Source: Bacteroidaceae bacterium (lineage in GTDB: Bacteria > Bacteroidota > Bacteroidia > Bacteroidales > Bacteroidaceae). From it: a stretch of DNA of 64,000 nt. The notes under the pieces were generated by a model. It was not told the DNA's origin. It was given only the letters and a program-made list of their open reading frames with translations, and made no database searches. A program made the translations under genes and the position numbers. This document shows, one piece after another, positions 42,590-52,009 of the stretch. The stretch's first letter is position 1; the number at the start of each line of letters is the position of its first letter. The stretch covers positions 1-64,000 of the forward strand of contig JAGBFX010000011.1 of NCBI GenBank assembly GCA_017936265.1, read 5' to 3'.

Positions 42590-43936
42590 ATGAAAAACAA
42601 CTACAGTTTCATAAGCATGATAAGAAGGTACGTCAACACAAGCGGCGTACTTATAGTAATGACCATACTGGCGCTCATTGTTGCAAACTCGCCATTGAAA
42701 GATGAATACTTCAGGTTCTGGCAGCAGGAGGTAACGCTCTCAATAGGCAGTTTCAATCTCTTCAACCACAACGGGCACACAATGACGCTGATGCAGGTCA
42801 TCAATGACTTCCTTATGGCGATATTCTTCCTTTCTGTAGGATTGGAGATAAAACGGGAGATTCTTGTCGGCGAGCTCTCGACACGGCAGAAAGCCCTTCT
42901 GCCGATAATCGGTGCATGTGGCGGAATGCTCATACCTGTGCTATTCTTCTGGCTTCTATGCCCCAATGACCCCGATATGCTTCGCGGAGTGGCGATACCT
43001 ATGGCAACAGACATCGCATTCTCGTTGGGCGTACTGTCTATCTTCAGCAGCAGGGTACCGCTGGGTCTGAAAATGTTCCTCGCGGCACTTGCCGTCGCTG
43101 ATGATCTTGGAGGAATCATTGTCATTGCCATATTCTACTCCACAAGCCTTGAATACTCATATATCCTCATCGCATTGGCATGCATAGCTTTGCTGGTCCT
43201 TGGAAATTCAATGAAGATAATGAAGAAATCATTTTACCTGGCAGTGGGAATTGTGCTCTGGTACGCTATGCTGAATTCAGGAATACATGCCACAATAGCA
43301 GGTGTGATAGTGGCTTTCTGCGTGCCGGCATCGCAGCGCAAGGGCTCGGCACACTACATAGAGCGCATACGCGAGAATATCAGCACCTTCCCTGTGACAA
43401 GCGTTGACGGCAAGCACCATACGATGATTCTGACGCACAATGACATACATAAACTCAAGTGTATTGAATCGGCTGCAGACAAGCTTATCAGCCCGCTGCA
43501 GGAACTTGAGGACAACCTTTACAAGATTATCGGTTATATTGTTATACCTCTGTTCGCTTTCGCGAATGTGGGAATCGACCTCTCATCTATGAGTCTGGAC
43601 AGCGTGGTTGGAGGCGTGGGATTGCCCGTTATGGTCGGTCTTGTCTTTGGCAAGTTCGTTGGAGTGTTCTCATTCTCCTGGGCTGCGATAAAGTGCAGGA
43701 TTGTCCAGTTGCCCGAAGGTTGTAACTGGAAAGCCTTCGCATCGGTATGCATGCTGTGCGGCATCGGACTTACTGTCTCAATCTTCATTGCCGACCTCTC
43801 ATATGCTTCGCTCGGAGAAGCCGGAGCACAACTGCTGAGCCAGGCAAAACTGGGAATCCTCTGCGGTTCACTGATTTCGGCAATCATAGGTTGTTTCCTG
43901 CTCAACCGTTACCTGCCGAGGGAGAACAAGAAGTGA
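42590..43936 (+). CDS. nhaA: Na+/H+ antiporter NhaA
   Basis: I start at ATG 42590 (MKNNYSFISMIRRYVN); a TTG 24 nt earlier overlaps the promoter region. The product has 448 residues. NhaA motifs: FLMAIFFLSVGLEIKREIL, PMATDIAFSLGVLSIF and ALAVADDLGGIIVIAIFY with the two adjacent Asp that bind Na+/H+ (Asp163-164 in E. coli). About twelve helices follow the family pattern. A 60-residue loop around 235-300 (RKGSAHYIERIRENISTF) is longer than in E. coli. It exports Na+ in exchange for protons. Confidence 0.95.
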   Translation: MKNNYSFISMIRRYVNTSGVLIVMTILALIVANSPLKDEYFRFWQQEVTLSIGSFNLFNHNGHTMTLMQVINDFLMAIFFLSVGLEIKREILVGELSTRQKALLPIIGACGGMLIPVLFFWLLCPNDPDMLRGVAIPMATDIAFSLGVLSIFSSRVPLGLKMFLAALAVADDLGGIIVIAIFYSTSLEYSYILIALACIALLVLGNSMKIMKKSFYLAVGIVLWYAMLNSGIHATIAGVIVAFCVPASQRKGSAHYIERIRENISTFPVTSVDGKHHTMILTHNDIHKLKCIESAADKLISPLQELEDNLYKIIGYIVIPLFAFANVGIDLSSMSLDSVVGGVGLPVMVGLVFGKFVGVFSFSWAAIKCRIVQLPEGCNWKAFASVCMLCGIGLTVSIFIADLSYASLGEAGAQLLSQAKLGILCGSLISAIIGCFLLNRYLPRENKK

Positions 43937-43942
43937 AAATAC

Positions 43943-44947
43943 TCAATACTCCCGCACATTCGCCAAACGCCATACACAAAGGCAGGCTGCACGTGCGATA
44001 TCGGTAAGTTTGGGATAGTTTATCTTGTCGGCACTGTCCGACGGACGATGATAATCGGGGTGCCCCTCTGTGTGATACCACACGATGGGCACCCCTTTTC
44101 TTGCAAACGGTGTATTGTCACTGCCACCGATAAGATTCTCCGACGCATTATAGAACGGAGCGAACCTGAAACCATGCTTCTTTACATCCCTCTTGAGCCA
44201 CTCGCCGAAAAGCGGATTGCCGGCACTGTACATATAGCTCAAATGCCCGGGATTCTCGGCCGGGCCACGCCCTACCATATCGAAGTTCATATAGGCGGAT
44301 ATTTCCGATAAAAAGGGACATTTCTTGACAAAGAACCTTGAACCGAGAAGCCCTTTCTCCTCGCCGTCCCACAGAGCGAAGATTATGGTTCGGCGCGGTT
44401 GCTTGCCCGACATCTTTATTGCTCTTGCAATCATCATAACAGCAGCGACACCCGAGGCATTGTCATCGGCTCCGTTAAAGCAGACATCCCCTACGAGGGT
44501 AGAGTCAATACCTAAATGGTCGTAGTGCGCACCGACAACGACAAAGCCCTCTTCCTTGCCTGGAATCACTCCGAGCACATTCTTCATGGAACGGTTCTCG
44601 TTGCCGTCTTCAACCAGCCCCGAAATGTCGAAATCTGCCTCCGTAACCCAACTGTTGCCGTTCTTTGCCGCAAGGAAATGCTGGTAATAGCATTCCCCGT
44701 CAAAAGGCTCGATACCCCACTCCTTGAACATTGAAATGATATACTCAGCAGCAAGGTTTCCTCCACGGGTTCCCGCATCGCGTCCTTCCAGCATATCGCT
44801 TGCAAGATAGCCTACAATATTTTCGGTACGTTCTTCGGTAATGCTTGAAAGCCATTTTGTCGGAAACTTCTGCGCATGGGCAGATTCTGTAACTGAGAGC
44901 AATGCCGTACAGACAAACAGAACAAGAATTATTCTTATCTTTTTCAT
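43943..44947 (-). CDS. M28-family zinc aminopeptidase, exported
   Basis: I start at ATG 44947 (MKKIRIILVLFVCTALLSVTESAHAQ), a signal peptide; ATG 44956 and a longer frame to 45040 are possible. The product has 334 residues. Zinc ligands lie in VVGAHYDHLG, NGADDNASGVAAVM (bridging Asp) and WDGEEKGLLGSRFF (catalytic Glu-Glu); the fourth ligand is Asp in MNFDMVGRG and the fifth His in YHTEGHPDYHRPSD. It removes N-terminal residues from peptides in the periplasm. The gene is convergent with nhaA, only 6 nt apart. Confidence 0.9.
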   Translation of the reverse strand: MKKIRIILVLFVCTALLSVTESAHAQKFPTKWLSSITEERTENIVGYLASDMLEGRDAGTRGGNLAAEYIISMFKEWGIEPFDGECYYQHFLAAKNGNSWVTEADFDISGLVEDGNENRSMKNVLGVIPGKEEGFVVVGAHYDHLGIDSTLVGDVCFNGADDNASGVAAVMMIARAIKMSGKQPRRTIIFALWDGEEKGLLGSRFFVKKCPFLSEISAYMNFDMVGRGPAENPGHLSYMYSAGNPLFGEWLKRDVKKHGFRFAPFYNASENLIGGSDNTPFARKGVPIVWYHTEGHPDYHRPSDSADKINYPKLTDIARAACLCVWRLANVREY

Positions 44948-45136
44948 GCCATTCATTTTTTCGGTAAACATAGCACTTTTTTCACACAAAGCAATATTTT
45001 TTCCCAAACTCTTTACAAAAGCCACTCCTCCCCACCCCACAAGGTACTACAACAATATATTTATTCTCAGCAAAATAACTCCGAAACAAGATATCAACAG
45101 ATTGTTGAAAACTTTATCAAAAAATATTCTGCCCAT

Positions 45137-45170
45137 TTTGTGGGGAATTGTGGGGAATTGTGTAATTTTG
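45137..45170 (+). promoter_or_regulatory. dcw promoter with MraZ-type operator repeats
   Basis: TTTG at 45137-45140 and TAATTTTG at 45163-45170 (22-nt spacer) form the promoter, 30 nt before mraZ. Between them lie two exact 10-bp repeats TGGGGAATTG (45141-45150, 45151-45160), and TGTAATTTTG continues the phase. MraZ is known to bind direct TGGG-type repeats spaced about 10 bp upstream of its own gene. Binding here would block RNA polymerase, so autorepression of the whole cluster is likely. Confidence 0.85.
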
Positions 45171-45199
45171 GAACAAAATATTTAATTTAGAGATAAAAG

Positions 45200-45664
45200 A
45201 TGCGTTTCATAGGCAACATAGAGGCAAAAACAGACAGCAAAGGAAGAGTTTTCCTGCCCGCCTGTTTCCGCCGCATCCTTCAGCAAGGAGGGTGCGACAA
45301 GGTCATGTTGCGCAAGGATGTCTATCAGGATTGTCTTGTAATCTATCCCGAGGAAAGCTGGAACGAGCAGCTCAATCTGCTGAGAAGCAGACTGGACAAA
45401 TGGAACGCGAAACATCAGATGATATTCCGACAGTTCGTTGCGGATGTCGAGGAGTTGTCAATTGACAGCAACGGACGCATTCTGCTACCCAAAAGATATC
45501 TGGGCATGGCTTCTATCAAGCAGGAGGTCCGTTTCATCGGCATGGATGACACTATTGAGATATGGGCCAAGGAAAAGCTTGAACAACCGTTCATGTCACC
45601 CGATGAATTCAGCAGCGAACTCGAAAAGATAATGAGTACAGAAAAACCCGCCGTAAATGAGTAA
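45200..45664 (+). CDS. mraZ: Transcriptional regulator MraZ
   Basis: This encodes 154 residues. Two AbrB-like swapped-hairpin domains: MRFIGNIEAKTDSKGRVFLPACFR and the second VEELSIDSNGRILLPKRYLGMA, each with the family D.KGR/D.NGR motif. MraZ represses its own division operon. Its predicted operator lies directly upstream. The end overlaps rsmH by 8 nt. Confidence 0.95.
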   Translation: MRFIGNIEAKTDSKGRVFLPACFRRILQQGGCDKVMLRKDVYQDCLVIYPEESWNEQLNLLRSRLDKWNAKHQMIFRQFVADVEELSIDSNGRILLPKRYLGMASIKQEVRFIGMDDTIEIWAKEKLEQPFMSPDEFSSELEKIMSTEKPAVNE

Positions 45665-46571
45665 CACAGAGGTATACCACACACCGGTGTTGCTGAAGGA
45701 GAGCGTAGACGGAATGGAAATCGCCCCCGGCAACACATGCATAGACGTCACTTTCGGTGGCGGAGGACATTCACGCGAGATTCTGAGCCATCTTGACAGT
45801 AACGGACACCTTTACAGTTTCGACCAGGATGAGGATGCCGAGAGAAATGCGCCCGATGACAAACGTTTCACGTTCGTGCGGGGCAATTTCAGGTTCATCT
45901 ACAATTTCATGCGCTATCACGGTGTGGCTGGTGTTGACGCCATACTTGCCGACCTCGGTGTCTCGGGACACCACTTCGATGATGAGACACGAGGGTTCTC
46001 GTTCCGTTTCGACGCCGACCTCGACATGCGCATGAACAAACGTGGCGGAGAGACGGCTGCAGACCTCCTCAACAGGGCAAGCGAAGAGGAACTGACAAGG
46101 ATTTTCAAGCTGTACGGCGAACTCAACTGCGCTCGCAAACTTGCGGCAAGAATAGTAAAACGCAGAGCCGAAGAGCCGTTCAAACGGGTAAATGACCTTA
46201 TCGAGACTGCAAAGCCGTTCTGCCCTCCTCAACGCGAGAAGAAGGAGATGGCAAAAGTGTTCCAGGCACTGCGAATAGAGATCAATAAAGAGGTCGAAGC
46301 GCTGCAGGAGATGCTCAAGAGCGCAAAGGACCTGCTGAAACCTGGCGGCAGACTTGTTGTAATAACATACCACTCGATAGAGGACCGCATAGTGAAGAAC
46401 TTCATGAAGAGCGGCAACATCGACGGTATTATAGAGAAAGACTTCTTCGGCAGGGTGACATCGCCCTTCGAGACAAAGAAAGTCATCATACCCACACAGG
46501 AAGAACTTGAGTATAACCCACGCTCACGCAGTGCCAAGCTGCGCATAGCAATCAAGAAGGAGGCTGAATAA
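45657..46571 (+). CDS. rsmH: 16S rRNA m4C1402 methyltransferase RsmH
   Basis: This encodes 304 residues. It methylates N4 of C1402 in the ribosomal P site. YHTPVLLKESVDGM at the start, the SAM-binding IDVTFGGGGHSREIL, LADLGVSGHHFDDETRGFSF, and ITYHSIEDRIVKNF are diagnostic. It starts inside mraZ and is followed by the ftsL-like gene after 2 nt. Confidence 0.96.
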   Translation: MSNTEVYHTPVLLKESVDGMEIAPGNTCIDVTFGGGGHSREILSHLDSNGHLYSFDQDEDAERNAPDDKRFTFVRGNFRFIYNFMRYHGVAGVDAILADLGVSGHHFDDETRGFSFRFDADLDMRMNKRGGETAADLLNRASEEELTRIFKLYGELNCARKLAARIVKRRAEEPFKRVNDLIETAKPFCPPQREKKEMAKVFQALRIEINKEVEALQEMLKSAKDLLKPGGRLVVITYHSIEDRIVKNFMKSGNIDGIIEKDFFGRVTSPFETKKVIIPTQEELEYNPRSRSAKLRIAIKKEAE

Positions 46572-46573
46572 TC

Positions 46574-46948
46574 ATGAGCACAGACATAGTCCAGACTGAA
46601 GAAAAGAAGAAAAATAAGAAAAAGAAAAAGAAAAGAGGAGGCATAATCAACACCATTATGGGCGGAAGCCTCTTCGCGAACGAGTTCGTACGCAGGAATG
46701 CGGCACTGATTGCGCTCATTGTCTTCTACTCTTTCATATATGTCAGCAACCGCTACGAATATGAGCGCGAGCTGATGAAGATAGAAAAACTCACAAAAAA
46801 AAGAGACAAACTGAAGAACAACCTTCTGACCCTGAAGAGCGAGTTTACCTCAAAAAGCAGGCAGACAGAACTAGAGAAGATTCTCAAGAACCGGGAAAGC
46901 GAGATTGAGACAACCAGCAGACCCATGTATTCAATAAAAAAACAGTAA
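46574..46948 (+). CDS. FtsL-like cell division protein
   Basis: This encodes 124 residues. A Lys-rich cytoplasmic N-terminus (EEKKKNKKKKKKRGG) precedes one helix (AALIALIVFYSFIYVSNRY, about 43-61) and a coiled coil (ELMKIEKLTKKRDKLKNNLL onwards). This is the topology of FtsL, and the position between rsmH and ftsI is that of ftsL. Sequence similarity to E. coli FtsL is not apparent, so the call rests on layout and place. It should bridge FtsQ/B and FtsI/W. Confidence 0.8.
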   Translation: MSTDIVQTEEKKKNKKKKKKRGGIINTIMGGSLFANEFVRRNAALIALIVFYSFIYVSNRYEYERELMKIEKLTKKRDKLKNNLLTLKSEFTSKSRQTELEKILKNRESEIETTSRPMYSIKKQ

Positions 46949-46952
46949 AGAG

Positions 46953-49253
46953 ATGTTCAGATTCCGAGAAGACTCAATCTTCCGTTTCAATATACTGGTG
47001 ATTTTCGCCTTCATAACCATGGCACTGGTCATCATAGGCAACACCGTATCCACAATGTTCAAGGACAGGGAGATTTGGAACAGGATACAGGCAAGATATG
47101 TACAGGACAGCATTGTCCTGCAGCCAGAGAGAGGAAGATTCCTCGATGACAAGGGAGGACTCATCGTAAGCAGCCTGCCATACTACAGGCTGCGAATAGA
47201 CTTTGTATATATAAATAAGGACAACGAGGAGGATGCCAGAAGAATAAGTTTCAAAAGAGACAGCCTATGGAAGGCCGATATGGACAAAGTATGCGAAGGT
47301 CTCCATGAGATATTCCCCAATGAGAGCACCGAGAGTTTCAAGAAACGTCTTACAAGAGGATTCAACAAGAAGGAGCGTTATTTCAGACTATACAACGGCA
47401 AGATTTCCTACACACAGTACAACCGTCTGATGAAACTTCCGATATTCAGCATGGGTTCGAGATACAGCGGCCTGTTCATCGAGAGGGATGAGAATTTTGT
47501 CAAGAACAAGAACAACAAGAAACTTGCCAACAGAGTAAAGACCGACCGCAAGAACATATTCGGCGACATCGGATTGAGCACATTCGGCATTGTCCGGGAG
47601 ACAGTAAAGGACAGCATGCTGGCAATGGAACTCAACGGACTTGAGCAGAAGTACGACTCGTTCCTGTGCGGTACTCCCGGATTGGGACGCAAAGAGACGA
47701 ACAGGAAGGGCGTCAGCATAACCAAGGTCAAGAAGGCGCCCGTTGCCGGTATGGACATACAGACAACCATTGACACCGAAATGCTCGACATTTGCGAGAA
47801 CGCCTTGAAGAAGGTACTTATAGAGAAGAGCCTACCAGCAGGATGGGCCATACTCATGGAGACAAAGAGCGGAGACATCAAGGCCATTGTGAACCTTACA
47901 AAGGCTGAGATAGGCGGCAAGAGTGTATACCTTGAGACAACCAACAACATCCCCAACAACCCGACACCCAACCACGCATTGTGTCGTCTGATGGAGCCGG
48001 GCTCAATATTCAAGACCGTTGCTGTGACAGCGATGCTTGCCGACGGCAAACTGACAGTCAGGGATTCCGTGAATGCTTATGCGTCAAAGGCATGCAGTTT
48101 CAACGGCAAAGTCATCAGGGATGAGATGTACCGCGACAACGGCACAGGGAAGTACAGCATGGGCGAGGTGCTCAAGTATTCATCGAACATCGGAATGGTG
48201 CAGTACATAAAGAAAGCATATGAGGATTGTCCCGAGGAGTACACCAACACACTCAAACGCCTTGGAATGACCGACAACTACAAACTCATAGAGAGCGAGG
48301 CTACACCGTTCATCACCACACCGGGTACCAAGCGCTGGAGCAAGCAGAGCCTGAACTCGATGTCATACGGATATGCCGTACAGATGACAGGAATAAACAT
48401 GCTGGTCTTCTACAACACAATTGCAAACGGAGGTGTACAGATGCAGCCACGCATAGTGAAAGCGGTACTGAAGGATGGAGATATCTACAAGGAGTTCCCT
48501 ACAAAAGTCCTGAACGATTCGCTCTTCTCGAAAGAGGTGGCCGATGATGTTACCGAAATGCTCATCAACGTTGTCGAGGGCAAAGGCAAGGACGGCCGAT
48601 ATGACGGAACAGGCAAGCGTGCACGCTCGGAGATGATGAAGGTTGCAGGAAAAACCGGTACTGCCAACCTTGTGAACCCTAAAGGCGGCGGATATGACGG
48701 ATTCGGTAAGATGATGAGTTTCTGCGGTTTCTTCCCTGCCGACAATCCGCAGTATACACTTCTAGTACAGACAATATATGAGAAGGAGCAGGATTTCAGG
48801 GAGGAAAAGACACCGCTGGGCGGAGGAAGTTCTTCGGCACTTGTCTTCAAGGAGATTGCCGACAAAATCATGGCCAAGAAGCTGAGAGCAGAGATTGAAG
48901 AGCCACAAGAGAGCGAAAAACCGTCGTTGCCGACCGTCAAGAGGGGCAACCTGAACGAAGCCGTGATTGTTCTCAGCACATTGGGAATGACAACGGAGGC
49001 GCAGGAAAGGGATTCCGAATGGGGAAAGGTAAGCAAAAACGGAGAGGGCGGATACAGGTTCTCGGCTAAAGAGCCCCAGACAGGCATCATCCCCGACGTG
49101 ACCGGCATGGGAGCGAAGGATGCGGTATACCTGTTGCAAAGCTGCGGGCTCGAGAGCAGACTCCAGGGATACGGAACCGTATACGAGCAGAGCATCAAGG
49201 CCGGGAACCGCGCAAGGAAGGGCGACGTGATTACACTGTTGCTGCGCCCATAA
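46953..49253 (+). CDS. ftsI: Division transpeptidase FtsI/PBP3 with PASTA domain
   Basis: This encodes 766 residues. N-terminal helix (FNILVIFAFITMALVIIGNT), a pedestal beginning QPERGRFLDDKGGLIVSSLPY, then the transpeptidase: active-site Ser in EPGSIFKT near residue 350 (SxxK), SSN in KYSSNIGMVQYI, and KTG in VAGKTGTANLVNPKGG near 565. A C-terminal PASTA domain (about 705-766: IIPDVTGMGAKDAVYLLQSC to DVITLLLRP) is present, as usual for Bacteroidetes but not E. coli FtsI. It cross-links septal peptidoglycan with FtsW. Confidence 0.94.
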   Translation: MFRFREDSIFRFNILVIFAFITMALVIIGNTVSTMFKDREIWNRIQARYVQDSIVLQPERGRFLDDKGGLIVSSLPYYRLRIDFVYINKDNEEDARRISFKRDSLWKADMDKVCEGLHEIFPNESTESFKKRLTRGFNKKERYFRLYNGKISYTQYNRLMKLPIFSMGSRYSGLFIERDENFVKNKNNKKLANRVKTDRKNIFGDIGLSTFGIVRETVKDSMLAMELNGLEQKYDSFLCGTPGLGRKETNRKGVSITKVKKAPVAGMDIQTTIDTEMLDICENALKKVLIEKSLPAGWAILMETKSGDIKAIVNLTKAEIGGKSVYLETTNNIPNNPTPNHALCRLMEPGSIFKTVAVTAMLADGKLTVRDSVNAYASKACSFNGKVIRDEMYRDNGTGKYSMGEVLKYSSNIGMVQYIKKAYEDCPEEYTNTLKRLGMTDNYKLIESEATPFITTPGTKRWSKQSLNSMSYGYAVQMTGINMLVFYNTIANGGVQMQPRIVKAVLKDGDIYKEFPTKVLNDSLFSKEVADDVTEMLINVVEGKGKDGRYDGTGKRARSEMMKVAGKTGTANLVNPKGGGYDGFGKMMSFCGFFPADNPQYTLLVQTIYEKEQDFREEKTPLGGGSSSALVFKEIADKIMAKKLRAEIEEPQESEKPSLPTVKRGNLNEAVIVLSTLGMTTEAQERDSEWGKVSKNGEGGYRFSAKEPQTGIIPDVTGMGAKDAVYLLQSCGLESRLQGYGTVYEQSIKAGNRARKGDVITLLLRP

Positions 49254-49284
49254 ATAGAATGAAAGAACAAAGAAACAGACATAT

Positions 49285-50739
49285 ATGAGACTGAGTGACC
49301 TATTAAGAGAGATACAGTACAGCAGACTCGTTCTTCCAAAGGAAGAGGTTGAGGTGCTTGGCGTAAACATAGACTCACGCTTAGTGCAGAGCGGAGACAT
49401 GTTCATCGCCGTCAGAGGAACACAGACCGATGGCCATGCATACATAGCATCGGCCGAGGAGAAAGGGGCTGTAGCCATAGTATGCGAGAACATTCCCGAG
49501 AAACAGAATCCCAATGTCGCATACATTGTCGTGCCCGACGCACAGGCTGTGACAGGAAAGATTGCCACCACATTCTACGGCAATCCCTCTTCGACACTGA
49601 AACTTGTGGGCGTTACCGGCACCAACGGCAAAACAACGATAGCGACACTATTGTACAAGCTGTTCATGGCAATGGGACACAGATGCGGACTGCTGTCGAC
49701 CGTATGCAACTACATTGACGGCAAGGCATATCCTTCGACACACACCACACCCGATGCGATATCACTGAACAGGATGCTTGCCGAGATGGTAGCTGCAGGA
49801 TGCGAATACGCATTCATGGAGGTAAGTTCACACGCGCTGGCACAGGAGCGTGTAGGCGGACTTGAGTTTGCCGGTGCCATCTTCACGAACCTGACCCGTG
49901 ACCACATGGATTTCCATGAGACCATGGAAAACTACCTCAAGGCAAAGAAGAGTTTCTTCGACAACCTGCCACGCAACTCGTTTGCCATAACAAATCTCGA
50001 TGACAAGAACGGGCCGGTAATGGTTCAGAACTGTCGCGGCGATGTAAAGAACTACTCTACCCGAACAATATGCGACTACAAGGCCCGCATCATAGAGACA
50101 CACCTTGACGGGATGATACTTGAATTCAACAACAGGGAGTTCTCGACTCTGCTTACAGGACGTTTCAACATAAGCAACCTTCTGGCCATCTACGCTACAG
50201 CCGTTGAACTTGGCAAGGAGCCTGAAGAGGTATTGAGAGTCATGAGCACCCTGACGCCTGTATCAGGACGTTTTGAAACCCTGCGTTCACCTGAAGGAGT
50301 ATCGGCTATCGTAGACTACGCGCACACCCCAGACGCGCTGAAAAACGTACTCGGCACAATAAACGAGGTGCTCAGGGGCTGCGGTAACGTCATTACCGTT
50401 GTCGGCGCCGGCGGAAACCGTGACAAGGGCAAGCGCCCCATCATGGCTGTCGAGGCCGTAAAGGGCAGCAACAGAGTGATACTCACATCGGACAATCCGC
50501 GCAATGAAGAGCCGCAGGATATCATCAACGACATGCTGGCAGGTCTCAACGATGAGCAGAAGAAACGTGTCATATCGATTGTCGACCGCAAGGAGGCCAT
50601 CAGGACCGCATGTGCCCTGGCACAGAAAGGCGATGTAATCCTTGTTGCAGGCAAGGGACACGAGGACTATCAGGAAATCAAAGGTGTGAAACACCATTTT
50701 GATGACAAGGAGATAATCAAGGAAATATTCAACGCATAG
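49285..50739 (+). CDS. murE: UDP-MurNAc-L-Ala-D-Glu:meso-DAP ligase MurE
   Basis: This encodes 484 residues. It adds the third residue of the stem peptide. ATP loop [52 protein letters not shown], and [11 protein letters not shown] with DNPR, which marks meso-diaminopimelate specificity. The KGHEDYQEI motif is near the end. It starts 31 nt after ftsI. Confidence 0.96.
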   Translation: MRLSDLLREIQYSRLVLPKEEVEVLGVNIDSRLVQSGDMFIAVRGTQTDGHAYIASAEEKGAVAIVCENIPEKQNPNVAYIVVPDAQAVTGKIATTFYGNPSSTLKLVGVTGTNGKTTIATLLYKLFMAMGHRCGLLSTVCNYIDGKAYPSTHTTPDAISLNRMLAEMVAAGCEYAFMEVSSHALAQERVGGLEFAGAIFTNLTRDHMDFHETMENYLKAKKSFFDNLPRNSFAITNLDDKNGPVMVQNCRGDVKNYSTRTICDYKARIIETHLDGMILEFNNREFSTLLTGRFNISNLLAIYATAVELGKEPEEVLRVMSTLTPVSGRFETLRSPEGVSAIVDYAHTPDALKNVLGTINEVLRGCGNVITVVGAGGNRDKGKRPIMAVEAVKGSNRVILTSDNPRNEEPQDIINDMLAGLNDEQKKRVISIVDRKEAIRTACALAQKGDVILVAGKGHEDYQEIKGVKHHFDDKEIIKEIFNA

Positions 50740-50752
50740 ATAAATTGAAAAA

Positions 50753-52009
50753 ATGCTGTACTATTTGTATGACCTGTTGCAGGAGAGCGGAATTCCGGGA
50801 ATGAGACTGTTCAGCTATGTCTCATTCAGAGCCTTGCTTTCGGCCGTATTAGCGTTACTGATATCAGCATGGTTCGGAAGCACGCTGATAAAATACTTCA
50901 AGAAGAAACAGATTACCGAGACATTGAGGGAGTTCGACAAGAACAACCTGAAGGCAGGAGTCCCCACCATGGGCGGCATAATAATCATCATAGCCGTACT
51001 TATCCCCTGTCTGCTCATCGGCAGGCTGGACAATGTATACATGATTCTGCTTATAATAACTACCGTGTGGCTCGGACTTCTCGGTTTTGCCGATGACTAC
51101 ATAAAGACCTTCAAGAAGAACAAGGACGGCATTCCCGGGAAAGCCAAGATTGCCGCACAGGTCGGGCTTGGACTTGTCATCGGTCTCACGCTATGTTTCA
51201 GTCCACAGGCCGTAATGCGCGAGAATATCACCGTCGAGAAGAACAATGTCGAGCAGGTAGAGCACCGCAAGGAAGCCACCAAGGAGAACAAGACAACCAT
51301 ACCTTTTGTAAAGGACCACAATATAAACTACAGCGAAATAATGTCATTCTGCGGCGACTACAAGGAGGAGGCCGGCTGGGCATTGTTCGTTGTCATAACC
51401 GTTCTGGTCATAACGGCCGTCTCCAATGGAGCGAATCTGAATGACGGAATGGACGGAATGCTGGCAGGAAATGCAGCCATAATAGGCGTCACGCTGGCAA
51501 TACTGGCCTATGTCTCGAGCCATGTCGCATTGGCAGAGTATCTGAACATCATGTTCCTACCGGGCGGCGAAGAGGTCGTGATATTCACATTCGCATTCAT
51601 AGGCGCACTGATAGGATTCCTGTGGTACAACGCATTCCCGGCACAGGTATTCATGGGTGATACCGGCAGCCTTACCATAGGCGGAATTATAGCGGTAGTG
51701 GCAATACTCCTGCACAAGGAGCTGCTTCTTATACTACTCTGCGGAATATTTGTTGCCGAGAACATGTCGGTAATCATGCAGGTGGCATATTTCAAGCAAG
51801 GCAAGAAGAAGGGCATCAAGCAGAGGATTTTCCGCCGCACACCCCTGCACCACCACTACAATGTAGAGGACGAGAAACTTGACAAGGATTGCACATATAT
51901 ATTCAAGGGCCCCGAGCGTCCGTTGCATGAGGCAAAGATTACAGTACGCTTCTGGATCGTTACCATAATTATGGCAGCCTTGACACTCATGACACTAAAG
52001 ATAAGATAA
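50753..52009 (+). CDS. mraY: Phospho-MurNAc-pentapeptide transferase MraY
   Basis: This encodes 418 residues, some 60 longer than E. coli MraY. It makes lipid I. PTMGGIIIIIAVLIP, the Asp-Asp of GFADDYIKTFKKNKDGI, NGANLNDGMDGMLAG and the RTPLHHHYNVEDEKL histidine motif are present. The extra length is a polar periplasmic insert at about residues 145-205 (NITVEKNNVEQVEHRKEATK and on), typical of the phylum. The stop at 52009 directly abuts the murD ATG. Confidence 0.95.
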   Translation: MLYYLYDLLQESGIPGMRLFSYVSFRALLSAVLALLISAWFGSTLIKYFKKKQITETLREFDKNNLKAGVPTMGGIIIIIAVLIPCLLIGRLDNVYMILLIITTVWLGLLGFADDYIKTFKKNKDGIPGKAKIAAQVGLGLVIGLTLCFSPQAVMRENITVEKNNVEQVEHRKEATKENKTTIPFVKDHNINYSEIMSFCGDYKEEAGWALFVVITVLVITAVSNGANLNDGMDGMLAGNAAIIGVTLAILAYVSSHVALAEYLNIMFLPGGEEVVIFTFAFIGALIGFLWYNAFPAQVFMGDTGSLTIGGIIAVVAILLHKELLLILLCGIFVAENMSVIMQVAYFKQGKKKGIKQRIFRRTPLHHHYNVEDEKLDKDCTYIFKGPERPLHEAKITVRFWIVTIIMAALTLMTLKIR

